A stretch of DNA of 64,000 nucleotides, taken from the NCBI RefSeq assembly GCF_002885975.1, contig NZ_POSP01000003.1:1674001-1738000 (forward strand), given 5' to 3'. The stretch is from Paucibacter aquatile. Lineage in GTDB: Bacteria; Pseudomonadota; Gammaproteobacteria; Burkholderiales; Burkholderiaceae_C. Below the pieces are notes generated by a model. That model had not been told where the DNA came from and did not search any database. It was given only the letters and a program-made list of their open reading frames with translations. Within the stretch, counting starts at the first letter, position 1, and every line of letters begins with the position of its first letter. Position numbers and translations under genes: made by a program. Below, piece by piece: positions 43,234-52,980 of this stretch.

Positions 43234-45335
43234 GTTGATGAAACGCCAAAAGTTTGATTGGCCAGAATACTGGCAGTCTCGCCCGTGGCGACTTGACCGC
43301 CCTCTAGCCTCAGGATGCGCTGCGCGCTCCGAATGGTTTCGGCGCGGTGAGCGACAAACACTCGCGTGATCGGCATGGCACTGAGTTCCTGGATAACGCC
43401 GCGTTCGTTGGCAGCGTCCAGGTGGCTGGTGGCCTCGTCGAGCAGAAGCAATTCCGCCTGCCGGTAGAGTGCGCGAGCCAGCAGGATTCGTTGTTTTTGG
43501 CCGCCCGAAAGGCTGCTGCCGAATTCGCCAACCATGGTGTTGAAGCCCATTGGGAAGTGAAGGATCTCATCACCGATTTGCGAGGCGACGGCGCAGGACT
43601 GCAATCGCTGCACGTCGGGCGTTTCCGCGAAAAGCGAAATGTTTTCTGCGACTGTTCCTGCAAAGAGATGATCGTCTTGCAGTACCGACGCGACCTTCTC
43701 GGTATCCACACCGACATGTATGCGCCCCTGGGTCGGCTGTAGCAGTCCGGCAGCAATCTTGATCAGAGTGGACTTACCCCCGCCAGAAGCGCCGACGATA
43801 GCCACCGACTCTCCGTACCGCACGGAAAAGGACACGCCGCGAAGAATCCAGGGGTCTCCGTCGCTATATCGGAACCAAACGTCCTGAAACGACAACACTC
43901 CGTCGGTGCATGTCGGCGCGTCAATACACAAAGCTGCTTCTCGAGTGGGACTCGCAATCGTTTCCCGGGAAATGTCATGGAGCCTGTCGACGTGGGTGCG
44001 CAGCAATCTGAACTCCATGACCTTGGCAGTCAAAGCACTTGCCTTTGCCAAGAATTGCTCCTTGAGCATCATGTAGCCGACTAGGGTTCCGGCCGTCGCG
44101 TGCCCGTCAAGCACCATTCGCGCGCCAAGGTAGATGACAGCGCACTGCTCCAAACCTAGGATTAAGCGCACTAGTGCTTGCGTGTTGCTCTCCAGTAAAC
44201 TGATTCGAAAGTCCGCCTCGGTATGGCTTGTGGCATGGCTCAGCCAGCGGCCGTGGACCTTCGATACTGCATGATTGGCCTTGACCGTCTGGATGGCCTG
44301 AACCGCTTCCAACGCGTACGCCTGCTGCCGGATATCGTGGTGAATGGCTTCTTCGTTGCGCTCCCGCTTCAAGTGCAAGGCAGTCGAACGGACCAAAACA
44401 ACTGCCACTAGGCATGCGACCGTGCAGAAGGCCAGTTTCAGCGAGTACAGCCCCAGTATTACCAGAGCGATGGACCCGAATGTGCCGTCCAGCAAGACTT
44501 CGACAAAACTATGGGTAAGCGTCGACTGAATGGCCTTGACCGACTCAAGCCTCGACACCACGTCGCTCGCGGAGCGTCTCTGAAAGTAGGCGTACGGCAG
44601 CGTCAGGATACGAAAGAGTACTGCGCTGCTCCACTGCAGCCGAAAGCTGGCTCCAGCGAACGAGAGCGCCCAACCGCGGCCGGCCACCAGTAGGCACTGA
44701 AATAGTGTCGCTATCAGTAGGCCGATACCGACCACCATCAGCAAGTCACTGTCGCCCAAGGTGATCACGTCATCAATAACGGTCTGCATCAACAAAGGAG
44801 AACCGAGCGCAACGCATTCCAGCATTGCCGCCAGCACAAGCACCTTAGCTAGACTTGCACGAATCCCGGAAGTAGGTCCGATCACGTCTCTCAATGAGGC
44901 ATGACTACGTTTGTGACTTTTGGGGGGCGGTAGTCCGGGTTTGATAGTAAGCACGGCGCCGGTAAACATCTGGTCCAACTCTTCTATGGAAATGCGGCGC
45001 CGACCAACGGCTGGATCAATGATCCAAGCTCGAGTGGGCGACAACCGCTCCAATACGACGAAATGCCGCATGTCCCAATGCAAAATGCAGGGCGATTTCA
45101 ACTGAAGCAATTGGCCGAGCTCGCATTGGAGCAGATGGGGCACGAAGCCGTAGGCCGACGCGATGTCCATCAGAGTCGCGGCCGTTACCCCCCGCGCCGA
45201 CCCGAATTGATCACGCAGTTCCCCAAGATCGATAGATACGTCGTAGTGGCTGGCCAGCATGGCCATGCATGACAGGCCGCAGTCCGCGCTTTCAGACTGC
45301 AGTGCTACGGTCATTCTCTTGGTACGCAAGATCAT
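43230..45335 (-). CDS. Peptidase-containing ABC exporter (C39 bacteriocin type)
   Basis: 701 residues. N-terminal C39 peptidase with catalytic Cys19 in SADCGLSC, the His in HWDMRHFVVL (about residue 95) and the Asp in IIDPAVG; it should cleave after the double glycine of the precursor leader. Six membrane helices follow (about 160-420), then the nucleotide-binding domain with Walker A GASGGGKSTL, signature SLSGGQKQR and Walker B LLLLDEATSHLD. All catalytic residues are in place. It overlaps its neighbours on both sides by ATGA. Together with the adaptor it forms a type I-like exporter that trims and secretes the peptide. Confidence 0.93.
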   Translation of the reverse strand: MILRTKRMTVALQSESADCGLSCMAMLASHYDVSIDLGELRDQFGSARGVTAATLMDIASAYGFVPHLLQCELGQLLQLKSPCILHWDMRHFVVLERLSPTRAWIIDPAVGRRRISIEELDQMFTGAVLTIKPGLPPPKSHKRSHASLRDVIGPTSGIRASLAKVLVLAAMLECVALGSPLLMQTVIDDVITLGDSDLLMVVGIGLLIATLFQCLLVAGRGWALSFAGASFRLQWSSAVLFRILTLPYAYFQRRSASDVVSRLESVKAIQSTLTHSFVEVLLDGTFGSIALVILGLYSLKLAFCTVACLVAVVLVRSTALHLKRERNEEAIHHDIRQQAYALEAVQAIQTVKANHAVSKVHGRWLSHATSHTEADFRISLLESNTQALVRLILGLEQCAVIYLGARMVLDGHATAGTLVGYMMLKEQFLAKASALTAKVMEFRLLRTHVDRLHDISRETIASPTREAALCIDAPTCTDGVLSFQDVWFRYSDGDPWILRGVSFSVRYGESVAIVGASGGGKSTLIKIAAGLLQPTQGRIHVGVDTEKVASVLQDDHLFAGTVAENISLFAETPDVQRLQSCAVASQIGDEILHFPMGFNTMVGEFGSSLSGGQKQRILLARALYRQAELLLLDEATSHLDAANERGVIQELSAMPITRVFVAHRAETIRSAQRILRLEGGQVATGETASILANQTFGVSST

Positions 45336-46588
45336 GTTTTGTGCGACAGGCCGCTCACGACCTCAATGAAGGGTTTGAAAATCCATTGCAGCAGAGGTCT
45401 GCGGTCCCCGGGACTTAGCGCGTTGATACGCATGCCCGCCCGCAGGTCCGAATCGGCCATTTCGCCGTTACGAGCTGCAGGCGGCAGCGAAACACTGACT
45501 AGATAGGAAACAGTGGGTAATGAAAGGGATTGCGCGACCATCAGCTCCTTGGTTGTGACGGGAGCTGTTGTCACACTCTGGACGGTGGCTTGACGTGTTT
45601 TGTCGGAACCCTCAAACCTAAGAACTACAGAGTCCCCGACCTTGTACTCACGCACGTGGGTATCTGACACGAACAACCAGGCAGCGGGCTTAAATGGTGT
45701 TGAAAGGATTGCAGCCAAGGGCGCATCCTGAGCCACCTGCTGATTGAGTTGGACCAGCGAGCTTGAAAGCATCCCCCGCATGGGCGCCTTGACCCTCGCT
45801 TCGCCACTCGCACGGTGAGCCAGCAACTGTTCTTCCACAGAGATTTTTTCTCGGGCCAGTGCTTCGCCACTTAAGCGCGAGCGAAAAAGCGACTGCTGCA
45901 TCTCGCGGCGCAGTTCGGCGAGCTTTGCTTCTAGCTCGAAACGCTGTCGATCCAAGGCATGGAGCCTCTGATTGGCCTGATCCAGTGATGCGTCGCGGTC
46001 CTGAAGTTGCTGAGTGGAAGCAAACCCCTCCTTGACAAGAGCCTCAAACTGCCCTCGCCTTTGCATAGCCGCCAGCAGCACCCGATTCGCCAGCTTCTGC
46101 TCATCTTCCAAAGACCCAAGCTGCTGCTCGATCGAAGCCAACTGGGCGCCAATCTTGCTTTGCTCACCGAGTAACACGTCTTGCTGGAGCTTCTGCTCAA
46201 CGCCAAGGGTGGCCATCCGCCGCGTCAACATGCCTTCCAGAGCCGCCCTGGTACTTGCATCTTGGCCCGTGCTCTGATCGCTGAGGATCTCGAACAAGAT
46301 TTCATCCTGGGCCACGCTGGCATTGATTCGGGTCGGGGCACGAGTCACCTTTCCGGCAATTGGCGCGCGCAGAATAGCCATGCCGCTACTGGGCACGATG
46401 ATTCCTTGTGCGCCACTGCGTTTTGAGTAGTTGACATTTGCGGCCAACAGCAGAAGGCCAGCGGCGAAGGATGCCAAAACCGCAGCCATAAGCCCCGTGC
46501 CAGGTTGGCTGAGCAATTGGATCCCTGGCGGATGGGCTTGCCCCTGTCGGCGCTGGTAGTCCTGCCGAAAGAACGCGGCAGGGCTCAT
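45332..46588 (-). CDS. HlyD-family membrane-fusion adaptor
   Basis: 418 residues: one N-terminal membrane segment (LMAAVLASFAAGLLLLAANV), a biotinyl-lipoyl-like barrel (APIAGKVTRAPTRI), long coiled coils (about residues 125-260, rich in Gln/Glu/Leu) and a returning barrel (RVKAPMRGMLSSSLVQLNQQV). It links the C39 ABC exporter to the outer membrane. The ATG at 46588 overlaps the LanC stop by ATGA, deciding it over two in-frame ATGs upstream. No TolC-type gene is present; the host probably supplies it. Confidence 0.9.
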   Translation of the reverse strand: MSPAAFFRQDYQRRQGQAHPPGIQLLSQPGTGLMAAVLASFAAGLLLLAANVNYSKRSGAQGIIVPSSGMAILRAPIAGKVTRAPTRINASVAQDEILFEILSDQSTGQDASTRAALEGMLTRRMATLGVEQKLQQDVLLGEQSKIGAQLASIEQQLGSLEDEQKLANRVLLAAMQRRGQFEALVKEGFASTQQLQDRDASLDQANQRLHALDRQRFELEAKLAELRREMQQSLFRSRLSGEALAREKISVEEQLLAHRASGEARVKAPMRGMLSSSLVQLNQQVAQDAPLAAILSTPFKPAAWLFVSDTHVREYKVGDSVVLRFEGSDKTRQATVQSVTTAPVTTKELMVAQSLSLPTVSYLVSVSLPPAARNGEMADSDLRAGMRINALSPGDRRPLLQWIFKPFIEVVSGLSHKT

Positions 46589-47817
46589 GATGCGGGGCAT
46601 GCTAGGGATGCAACGCCGAGAAACTTGCACCACCGCTTCGAATACCGCCCAAAGACCGTCCCCAACGCTAAGACGGTGCCCGGTGTTCCGCTCAATAGGC
46701 TCACGTTATGCCCATCCACACGGCCAGGCAGTGATGGAACCAACCGGACTAAGCCATGGCATTCGAACTGGTCTAGGGCCCGTTGCACCCAATAGCATGC
46801 TGAACTTGCCCAGGCCGGCTCGCCAGCGTTGATCGACAGCAGATGCAGCAACAAGGCAAAACCCGCTGAGCCGTGACAAAGAGAGCCGTCCGCGATGCCG
46901 GTAAGTGCCTCCGGTAGAGCCGAGCACTTCGCCACAACGGACTTCACCTCGTCGAGCAAGGCTACGTCGTTCGTTGCTTTGGCAGCCAGCCACAAAGCAC
47001 AGGCTACGCCGGGATCACCATAGCACCAGGCCTGACGCCGAGGTGCATCGGGTCCCACCCAACCGGGGAAAGACACTTCCGAATCGGCTACTCGGTACTT
47101 TCGCAAGATGCGAACTGCATTTTCTAGCAGCTCCATGGTCTGCGGCTCCTCCACTCCCAGCGCCACCGCATTGGCCAGAAAAGATACGAGCCCAGGGATG
47201 CCATGGGCTAGGCCCAGGTTGAGTTGGCCGTCCGGAAACTGGCGCACCACGTTCTCGTCAAGAATATGCCGGCTTTCAATCAGCCAAAGGGGACAGCCCT
47301 CGACGATGCGCCGCATCAGCACCAGTTGCTTGAGGCAGGCGGCGGCAATTGAAAAATCACCCGTTTGCTGGCCTCGGCCAAGACCGTACAAGCCTAGACC
47401 CGCCAGACCGTCAGTTAAGTCATATGGTCCCATCCAGGTGTTACACAAACCTTCCAGCAGAAGGCCATCAACCTCGTCGAGAAAAGCGCTGATGTCCAAA
47501 GACAAATTGAGCGCATGCAATTGAGCCCGATAATTGTCGAATAACCACGCAACGCCGACTATGCCGCCGTAAAGGCTCGGCGCGGAGGGCTCGCAAGCGA
47601 GTGCGTCGACCAACCCCTCAAGCAGCACCTTTGAAAGCGATTGCAACTGTGGATCCGGATCCCCACTACTCGCATCTTCGAAGCAGTACATCAGCGCTCC
47701 AGCGAGTCCGACCGACAACGACGTTGCCGGCTTCATTGCACGCCAGTTCGAGATCAATTGCTCGTTTGCAGCCCTACGCAAAGCCTGGAATGCGGCAGGC
47801 ATCGGCGCTACCTTCAA
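46585..47817 (-). CDS. LanC-type lanthionine cyclase
   Basis: 410 residues, alpha-toroid family. Zinc ligands are the Cys in AWCYGDPGVA (about residue 265) and the Cys-His pair in SLCHGSAGFA (about 310); NLGLAHGIPGLVSFLA provides the conserved His near 205. The enzyme adds cysteine thiols to dehydrated Ser/Thr, forming (methyl)lanthionine rings. It overlaps the esterase-like gene and the HlyD gene by ATGA each. Its presence as a separate protein, beside a full-length LanB, defines class I lanthipeptide synthesis. Confidence 0.93.
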   Translation of the reverse strand: MKVAPMPAAFQALRRAANEQLISNWRAMKPATSLSVGLAGALMYCFEDASSGDPDPQLQSLSKVLLEGLVDALACEPSAPSLYGGIVGVAWLFDNYRAQLHALNLSLDISAFLDEVDGLLLEGLCNTWMGPYDLTDGLAGLGLYGLGRGQQTGDFSIAAACLKQLVLMRRIVEGCPLWLIESRHILDENVVRQFPDGQLNLGLAHGIPGLVSFLANAVALGVEEPQTMELLENAVRILRKYRVADSEVSFPGWVGPDAPRRQAWCYGDPGVACALWLAAKATNDVALLDEVKSVVAKCSALPEALTGIADGSLCHGSAGFALLLHLLSINAGEPAWASSACYWVQRALDQFECHGLVRLVPSLPGRVDGHNVSLLSGTPGTVLALGTVFGRYSKRWCKFLGVASLACPAS

Positions 47818-49553
47818 GGCGTTCCCCTTGCTGGGCGGGTAGCTCGGCTGACGTCAAAGTAAATTAACGCGTCGAACTGCTCGCGGGGGGAAATAGCTGC
47901 GAACTGCGATGCACCCGATTCCGGTATGTACATGGCGCCGATTACCTGAGCGAGGTATCGGCCAGTCAGCCAAGACTCGCCTCCAGAGATCCGCGACAAA
48001 GCAGCGAACTGCATGGCATGGTCGCCGTGCCCGAGTCCAGTGAACGCATGTTCCAGCGTGCCTTCCAGCGACGACGCCCCAGTTATACGCTGAGATGTTG
48101 GACCCGATGCAGGATGAACAGCGCGCACCTCGCCCCCGCCGAGCAACGTGCCAATGGCAAAATAGCGGTCGCCGAGCTTCTTCTTGAGCAAGGCTCCGAG
48201 GGAGTCCGCTTCCCCAAAGCCCACGTGGCCCATATGCGAGAGCAGCAGCGAAGTGCCGGCACTCAGAAGCTCTTCATGGCGCAACAGGTTGAGCGCAAGG
48301 AATCGGTCGCGCTCCAACGCGTCCAGCGGAGTGCGCAGCGCCAAGAACTTGCGTAGATGATCGAGTTCTTCTAGACGCTCAGGCGACCTTCGTACGAGAG
48401 TGTCCGCCATTAGCGAGTCCAGGGCTTGCCGCGCGTCCGCCGCCTTGACTTCATTCAACCCCGCATCAACGGCTTGGAGCGGCAAGCACAAGGGCTGGAC
48501 ACGTGCGAACAATTGAGCTAACTGATCCGCATCTGGCTCCAAACTCTTCTTGAAGTGTTGGCATGCGTAAAAGGGCACTGCCACGTCCAGACCTAGGAGG
48601 CGCGGCGGAGCCTGCCTTGCCCGCGCAAAGCTTTCCAATAGGCCAAGCATTTCCTCAGAGGTATAAGGCCATCCCGGTACGGTCGCCACCGCACGTCGCA
48701 GCGCCGGCAGGTCACGTGATTGCAAGGCGCGGTCAACGTGCCTAGCAGCAATGGCATCAATTTCCAAGGCAAGCACAGCAATCGGTCCCAACGCTTCTTT
48801 CTCAACGGCCTCGCGCAGAAGGTTGATCAAATTGGCGCTGCCATGGCTGTTTTCACCGAGACCGAGCAAAACAGAAGCGCCTGTCTTCGTGGCGAGTGCT
48901 TCGATCATGTCTGCCGGCGTGCCGGCAATGGCGCCCGCACCACGGGGCAAATTTGGATGAGTACGACCATGACGGATCTCCAAGTGCGTCGTCCCTGACT
49001 GACTCTCGGTGCTCAACTCGGTCGGCCCAACACTGCGATCAGATTCAACGCGATGCACTAGGTAGTCGGCAGGAGGAAGGCAAACGCTATATCGATGCTT
49101 CTGGCTGGCGGGAATGGCGAATTGCGTTGGGGGATCCATGAAGCTGCGCGCTGCAACAACGTTGAGTGGACGGCTTCGGGTCTTGGTTGAAGTGCGCCCA
49201 ATTTCTACAACCTCATAAGACAAAGGCGCGTCACAGGAAGCCAGCCGAAAGTGCCGCTTCGTTTTGTCGATCGGTGTGTGCACAAAACCACGGGCGGTCA
49301 CTACGCTCAGCGCCAACGAGCCACCCAGCCGGCCCACCCTAAGCCTTGCAATGCCCTGCCGGTTCGTGCGCGCGACTACGTAAGCGAATGTCTGCGCCGG
49401 CGCGACCGGTGGCGCCACGGTGTGAGCCATCACGAGGGTGTTCATGAGCGCAGTGCCATCGACATCTTGCAAACGGACACGCAAGACAGAACGCTCGTCT
49501 GCCTCCGAACATAGGCTCGCTAGTAGTACAGCAGCAACAAAAAGACGTTTCAC
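47814..49553 (-). CDS. Secreted erythromycin-esterase-like protein with N-terminal Ig-like region
   Basis: 579 residues from GTG 49553, which has AGAGGA upstream and opens a good signal peptide (KRLFVAAVLLASLCSEA). Residues ~25-180 are beta-rich, resembling a carboxypeptidase-regulatory-like domain (TNRQGIARLRVGRLGG). The catalytic-type domain shows LGLGENSHGSANLINLLREA (His of the erythromycin esterase/ChaN family), LALEIDAIA, WPYTSEEMLGLLESF and LLLSHMGHVGFG with conserved His residues. Such a domain inside a lanthipeptide operon is unusual; it could modify, open or detoxify the peptide (self-protection) or act on an acyl group. Function is not established. Confidence 0.8.
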   Translation of the reverse strand: MKRLFVAAVLLASLCSEADERSVLRVRLQDVDGTALMNTLVMAHTVAPPVAPAQTFAYVVARTNRQGIARLRVGRLGGSLALSVVTARGFVHTPIDKTKRHFRLASCDAPLSYEVVEIGRTSTKTRSRPLNVVAARSFMDPPTQFAIPASQKHRYSVCLPPADYLVHRVESDRSVGPTELSTESQSGTTHLEIRHGRTHPNLPRGAGAIAGTPADMIEALATKTGASVLLGLGENSHGSANLINLLREAVEKEALGPIAVLALEIDAIAARHVDRALQSRDLPALRRAVATVPGWPYTSEEMLGLLESFARARQAPPRLLGLDVAVPFYACQHFKKSLEPDADQLAQLFARVQPLCLPLQAVDAGLNEVKAADARQALDSLMADTLVRRSPERLEELDHLRKFLALRTPLDALERDRFLALNLLRHEELLSAGTSLLLSHMGHVGFGEADSLGALLKKKLGDRYFAIGTLLGGGEVRAVHPASGPTSQRITGASSLEGTLEHAFTGLGHGDHAMQFAALSRISGGESWLTGRYLAQVIGAMYIPESGASQFAAISPREQFDALIYFDVSRATRPARGTP

Positions 49554-49628
49554 AAAGTTCCTCTTAAAAGCGCCGAACCGGGAGGTTTGGCGCAAAGGTT
49601 GCTTGATCAGTTCAGCACTTCAAAACGA

Positions 49629-49826
49629 TCAAAACGGATCGGCAACGCTCGGATAGGTCGGGCACAAGCAATGGCTAACCAACGAATGCGTTACGCAGAC
49701 TTGGGTTGTCCAGCAGGCGCGGTTCGAATTGCAAGCGTACTGAGTGCCAGTGGCCCCACCTGCGACCTGGTTTGCGTCCTCGCGGGACAGAGCCTTGATG
49801 GTCTCGCTGTTAAGTTTCAGTCTCAT
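49629..49826 (-). CDS. Lanthipeptide precursor (LanA)
   Basis: 65 residues. The leader MRLKLNSETIKALSREDANQ ends in VAGG, a double-glycine site suited to the C39 exporter; LKLNSETIKALS is the amphipathic recognition segment common to class I precursors of Proteobacteria. The 41-residue core begins ATGTQYACNSNRACW and ends CLCPTYPSVADPF. It has five Cys (core positions 8, 14, 20, 29, 31) and ten Ser/Thr (2, 4, 10, 16, 17, 22, 24, 27, 33, 36), ample for up to five lanthionine-type rings, plus one CLC motif. It lies between lanB and the esterase-like gene, as a precursor should. Confidence 0.9.
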   Translation of the reverse strand: MRLKLNSETIKALSREDANQVAGGATGTQYACNSNRACWTTQVCVTHSLVSHCLCPTYPSVADPF

Positions 49827-49899
49827 GGAATACCCTCTCGGAAGTAGATTGGTAAATTGAATTTCTGAGTGCTCTGCAGTTCTTGTCGGTGTACTCTCC

Positions 49900-52800
49900 T
49901 TACTTGGGTCGATAAACCATTGCGGCCATTGCGGCTTGCCTCCGGATCTCGCGTTCTAAAAAGTCATAGATCACGGCTTCCTGCTCACGGGCCCTGGCGT
50001 GAAGCAGGCGATTAACAGTCATATGCATCAGACTCGACGTGCACTGCCTCAGAGCACTACTCCCGAGTTGGGCTCGCAGGCGAGCAGCGATCTCCGAGCT
50101 CGCGCACCTTCTACGCAGCAACACTTCCTGTACAGGCGTCGCATCAACCGCCTTGCCTTCAATGAGCGGCTTGTAGTGCCTGTACTTTTTTCCGATTGCC
50201 GCGCGCTTTTCACCATCAACTTCGAACTCTTCAAAAAAAGAATCCCTCAAACTTCGAGCCAAGGTCAGGCGCTCATCGTGAACCACCACGAACTGGTCCA
50301 AAATATCCATCGCACTATGCAAGGCCAAAAGCCAGCGCTGGTCCGAAAACCTGTCATTGGGTGATAGCAAGGCAATGAGTTCCAGGCATGCCACGGCATC
50401 GTGATGGAAGTACGCTTCCGCCAAACCGATGGCATCCGCGCCCCCATAGCGCTCAATCTCACGCTGGTAGGTATCAAGTTGTATGCTGGCGATGCCCGCC
50501 TCCGCCCCAAGACTGGCCGCGTGATCAACGAGCGACCGGCTTACTTCCGCTTCGTTCCCCGGGCATCGCACCCTGATGCGCAGGTGGGGCTGCGGGTCGC
50601 CATAACGAATGAAGAACCAGTTACTTGCTAGCCCCACCGCCGCCAGGCCTCGAATCCGCTCACCCATGGCCTGGAGGACACTGTCCGCCATGGTGACGCC
50701 GCAATAGATCTTCAAGTACACCCATTCCACGCCAGGGAGGAACTGGCGTGCCACCGGCAAGGGGGCTGCGGCCAGCGGTGAAGCTAGATCGAGGCGAGGC
50801 GTGGGCTCGCGCCGGTCAATTTCGAAGGGAACGATGAATTCGTTGCAGTACAGGCCTTCGGGTCCACTGACCCACGCCGTACGCATGTTCTGCAGCGATT
50901 CAGTCAAGGCGACCCCACGGTCATTCCTTACGATTTCCAGCCAAGCACGTAGCTGCTGAATGTCACCCGAATCTACGGTTAGGACGTTGTCGCCTTCGGC
51001 ATAGCAGAACGTACTGGGCAGTCTCAATTGCTCCCTCCAATCCCGCATACGGCTGAGGTTGCCTGTGCCTACGATAGTGCGCAGCGCTGCCATGTCCGCA
51101 GCCGAGAGGCGCCAGCGCTCCGGGAGGACTATTAAGGTCTTGTAGGTGACTCTCGGGCAATAAGCCAAACCGGTTACAGCTTCTCCGAGATTGATAGCTG
51201 GCAATTCATAGCCGGCCAACTGATACAAACATAGGAATTTGTACGGCGCGAGCTCGGAGCGGTAAAAACTGTGGGCCGAAGCCATCCGCGGAACAATTCG
51301 CTTGCCAGTCTTTGAATTCCGTAGAACGAGACACCCTTCCACGACTGACACGTCGATATCCCGCGCCTGAACCTCAATCGCCGACTCGGCAGCCCGTCCA
51401 AGGTAGCTGATCTCATGGGTCCGGAGCGTTGGACGCTGAACCACGTTGCCCAGTTTGTCGTTGGGCAGGTGAGCGATATCCGCCACTTCAATCTCTTCAT
51501 CAGCTTCTAGAAAGGCGAGCAAGCTGTCGCGCAGGTCCTTCGATGCAAAGCCGAAACGACCCAACAAGACCGAAGGGCAAGGCGCCCCGACTCCGTACAG
51601 TACGGTCTTCTTTGGTCCGCCAACAGTTTCCTGGAGAAACGAGACGAGGCCGTAAAGTTGGCGCGGCACATTGCGCGTGCCGACCTTGTGCCGCAGTACC
51701 TTTGCTTCGTCCAGTTCGATGAGGCGGCGAGAGATGTTGGCCGGTGTCAATGCGCCAAGCACCATTCCAGCCAAGGCAGGCATCACCGCCGTCCCTTGGG
51801 CCCCAGCACGCTTCAACGCCAGGCCTGCAGTAAGGGGTGAAAGGTCCGCGGCCGACCCGTCCAACCCAACGCCATGCTCTGGGTCAAGCGCTTGAAGAAG
51901 TGGCACACGCTGATCGCCAAACCGTTCGATGAATCGATGCGTGAAGTCATCAAGTACCGCTGCACGTTCGAGTAGCAAGGGGAGTAGTTCGCCGAGGTCG
52001 CGAAGCGCGAGGTTCAGTGTTGAATCGGAAATTTCAGCTATCTCAGCGGGCTTGACCATATCCGCCTGAATGACAGCGTCCTCTGCTGTAAGTAGCGGCT
52101 CGAGCAGGCGCTCTACCCTCCGGTAGTCGTCAACAGAGAAGGGAAGCTCAAGAGTGGCCTTCGACTGAAGAAGTTCACCAATTGCAGCTAGTCGTTCCGC
52201 GACAGATCGCTTCGAATCGGGCAACTGGTACACACGCTGACGCAGCCAGGCGTCATGCGGCTCCCCCGTAATAGGTGGCGATAGGTCCGTCTCGAGAACC
52301 CCATCTCGAATTAATTCGCCGACATACTCAGTTATTTCATCGGATGAAGATTCCGGAGAAACAGACCGAACGAGCCACTCAATTCGATGGAAATCCGTCC
52401 AGTCGGGGCAACCAGAAATCAGCACATGCAGGGCGTCGTCTATGGCGACGGACTTCTGCAAAAAACCCAAACCTGCAGCCCCCTTGGCTGGCCGTACATA
52501 GTAGGCACGCCGCCCGACCACGTGCAGGCTACTGGCGACCCGAATACGCACAGACCGTATGACATCATCATCTTCCAGCAAACGCTGCACCAGGCCTTGC
52601 ACCACGGCGGAGTCGAGCCTCAAATGGCGCTCATAGCGGGCTGCGCCGACAAATCTCACGTTGTCCTGCGAGCCGACCCGGCAATGCGTAATGCCGGCCA
52701 TAGTGCCAAACGGAGTGCAACGGAGGCTCATTCTGAGTAGGTACCGCAGAAACGCTCCCTCGCATGCTCCGGCCTCTTCAACAATTCTGGTATGCAAGGA

Positions 52801-52980
52801 ACGAGAGGCATTGAAGATGGCATCGAGGGCTCGCGCACGCAAATCGTGCGTCTGCGGAGATTCGCTCATGACCAAGGAGGCACCTCCTATCGGAAGCAGC
52901 GGCGAGCGCAGCAGGCAAAACCCTGCATGCCTGATTCGCAAATCACCTGCCGCTTTCGCCGGTTTGCCAAAGCCATTCAT
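49900..52980 (-). CDS. LanB-type lanthipeptide dehydratase, full length
   Basis: 1,026 residues holding both the glutamylation domain (N-terminal ~750 residues, with RSPLLPIGG, RMSLRCTPFGTMAGI, RLDS and the late SGPEGLYCNEFIVPFE segment) and the C-terminal elimination domain (from about 775: LPGVEWVYLKIYCG, WFFIRYGDPQPHLRIRV, DTYQREIERYGG). The enzyme uses Glu-tRNA to glutamylate core Ser/Thr and then eliminates glutamate to give dehydro residues. The ATG has GAGGGG about eight bases upstream. It is the first gene of the operon; a lower-GC region lies in front. Confidence 0.94.
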   Translation of the reverse strand: MNGFGKPAKAAGDLRIRHAGFCLLRSPLLPIGGASLVMSESPQTHDLRARALDAIFNASRSLHTRIVEEAGACEGAFLRYLLRMSLRCTPFGTMAGITHCRVGSQDNVRFVGAARYERHLRLDSAVVQGLVQRLLEDDDVIRSVRIRVASSLHVVGRRAYYVRPAKGAAGLGFLQKSVAIDDALHVLISGCPDWTDFHRIEWLVRSVSPESSSDEITEYVGELIRDGVLETDLSPPITGEPHDAWLRQRVYQLPDSKRSVAERLAAIGELLQSKATLELPFSVDDYRRVERLLEPLLTAEDAVIQADMVKPAEIAEISDSTLNLALRDLGELLPLLLERAAVLDDFTHRFIERFGDQRVPLLQALDPEHGVGLDGSAADLSPLTAGLALKRAGAQGTAVMPALAGMVLGALTPANISRRLIELDEAKVLRHKVGTRNVPRQLYGLVSFLQETVGGPKKTVLYGVGAPCPSVLLGRFGFASKDLRDSLLAFLEADEEIEVADIAHLPNDKLGNVVQRPTLRTHEISYLGRAAESAIEVQARDIDVSVVEGCLVLRNSKTGKRIVPRMASAHSFYRSELAPYKFLCLYQLAGYELPAINLGEAVTGLAYCPRVTYKTLIVLPERWRLSAADMAALRTIVGTGNLSRMRDWREQLRLPSTFCYAEGDNVLTVDSGDIQQLRAWLEIVRNDRGVALTESLQNMRTAWVSGPEGLYCNEFIVPFEIDRREPTPRLDLASPLAAAPLPVARQFLPGVEWVYLKIYCGVTMADSVLQAMGERIRGLAAVGLASNWFFIRYGDPQPHLRIRVRCPGNEAEVSRSLVDHAASLGAEAGIASIQLDTYQREIERYGGADAIGLAEAYFHHDAVACLELIALLSPNDRFSDQRWLLALHSAMDILDQFVVVHDERLTLARSLRDSFFEEFEVDGEKRAAIGKKYRHYKPLIEGKAVDATPVQEVLLRRRCASSEIAARLRAQLGSSALRQCTSSLMHMTVNRLLHARAREQEAVIYDFLEREIRRQAAMAAMVYRPK

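Noticed and set aside
42268..52980. LanFEG or LanI immunity genes or a LanRK regulator inside the lanthipeptide cluster.
   Set aside because: Every open frame is accounted for by the seven genes described; none has the needed ABC, lipoprotein or two-component features.
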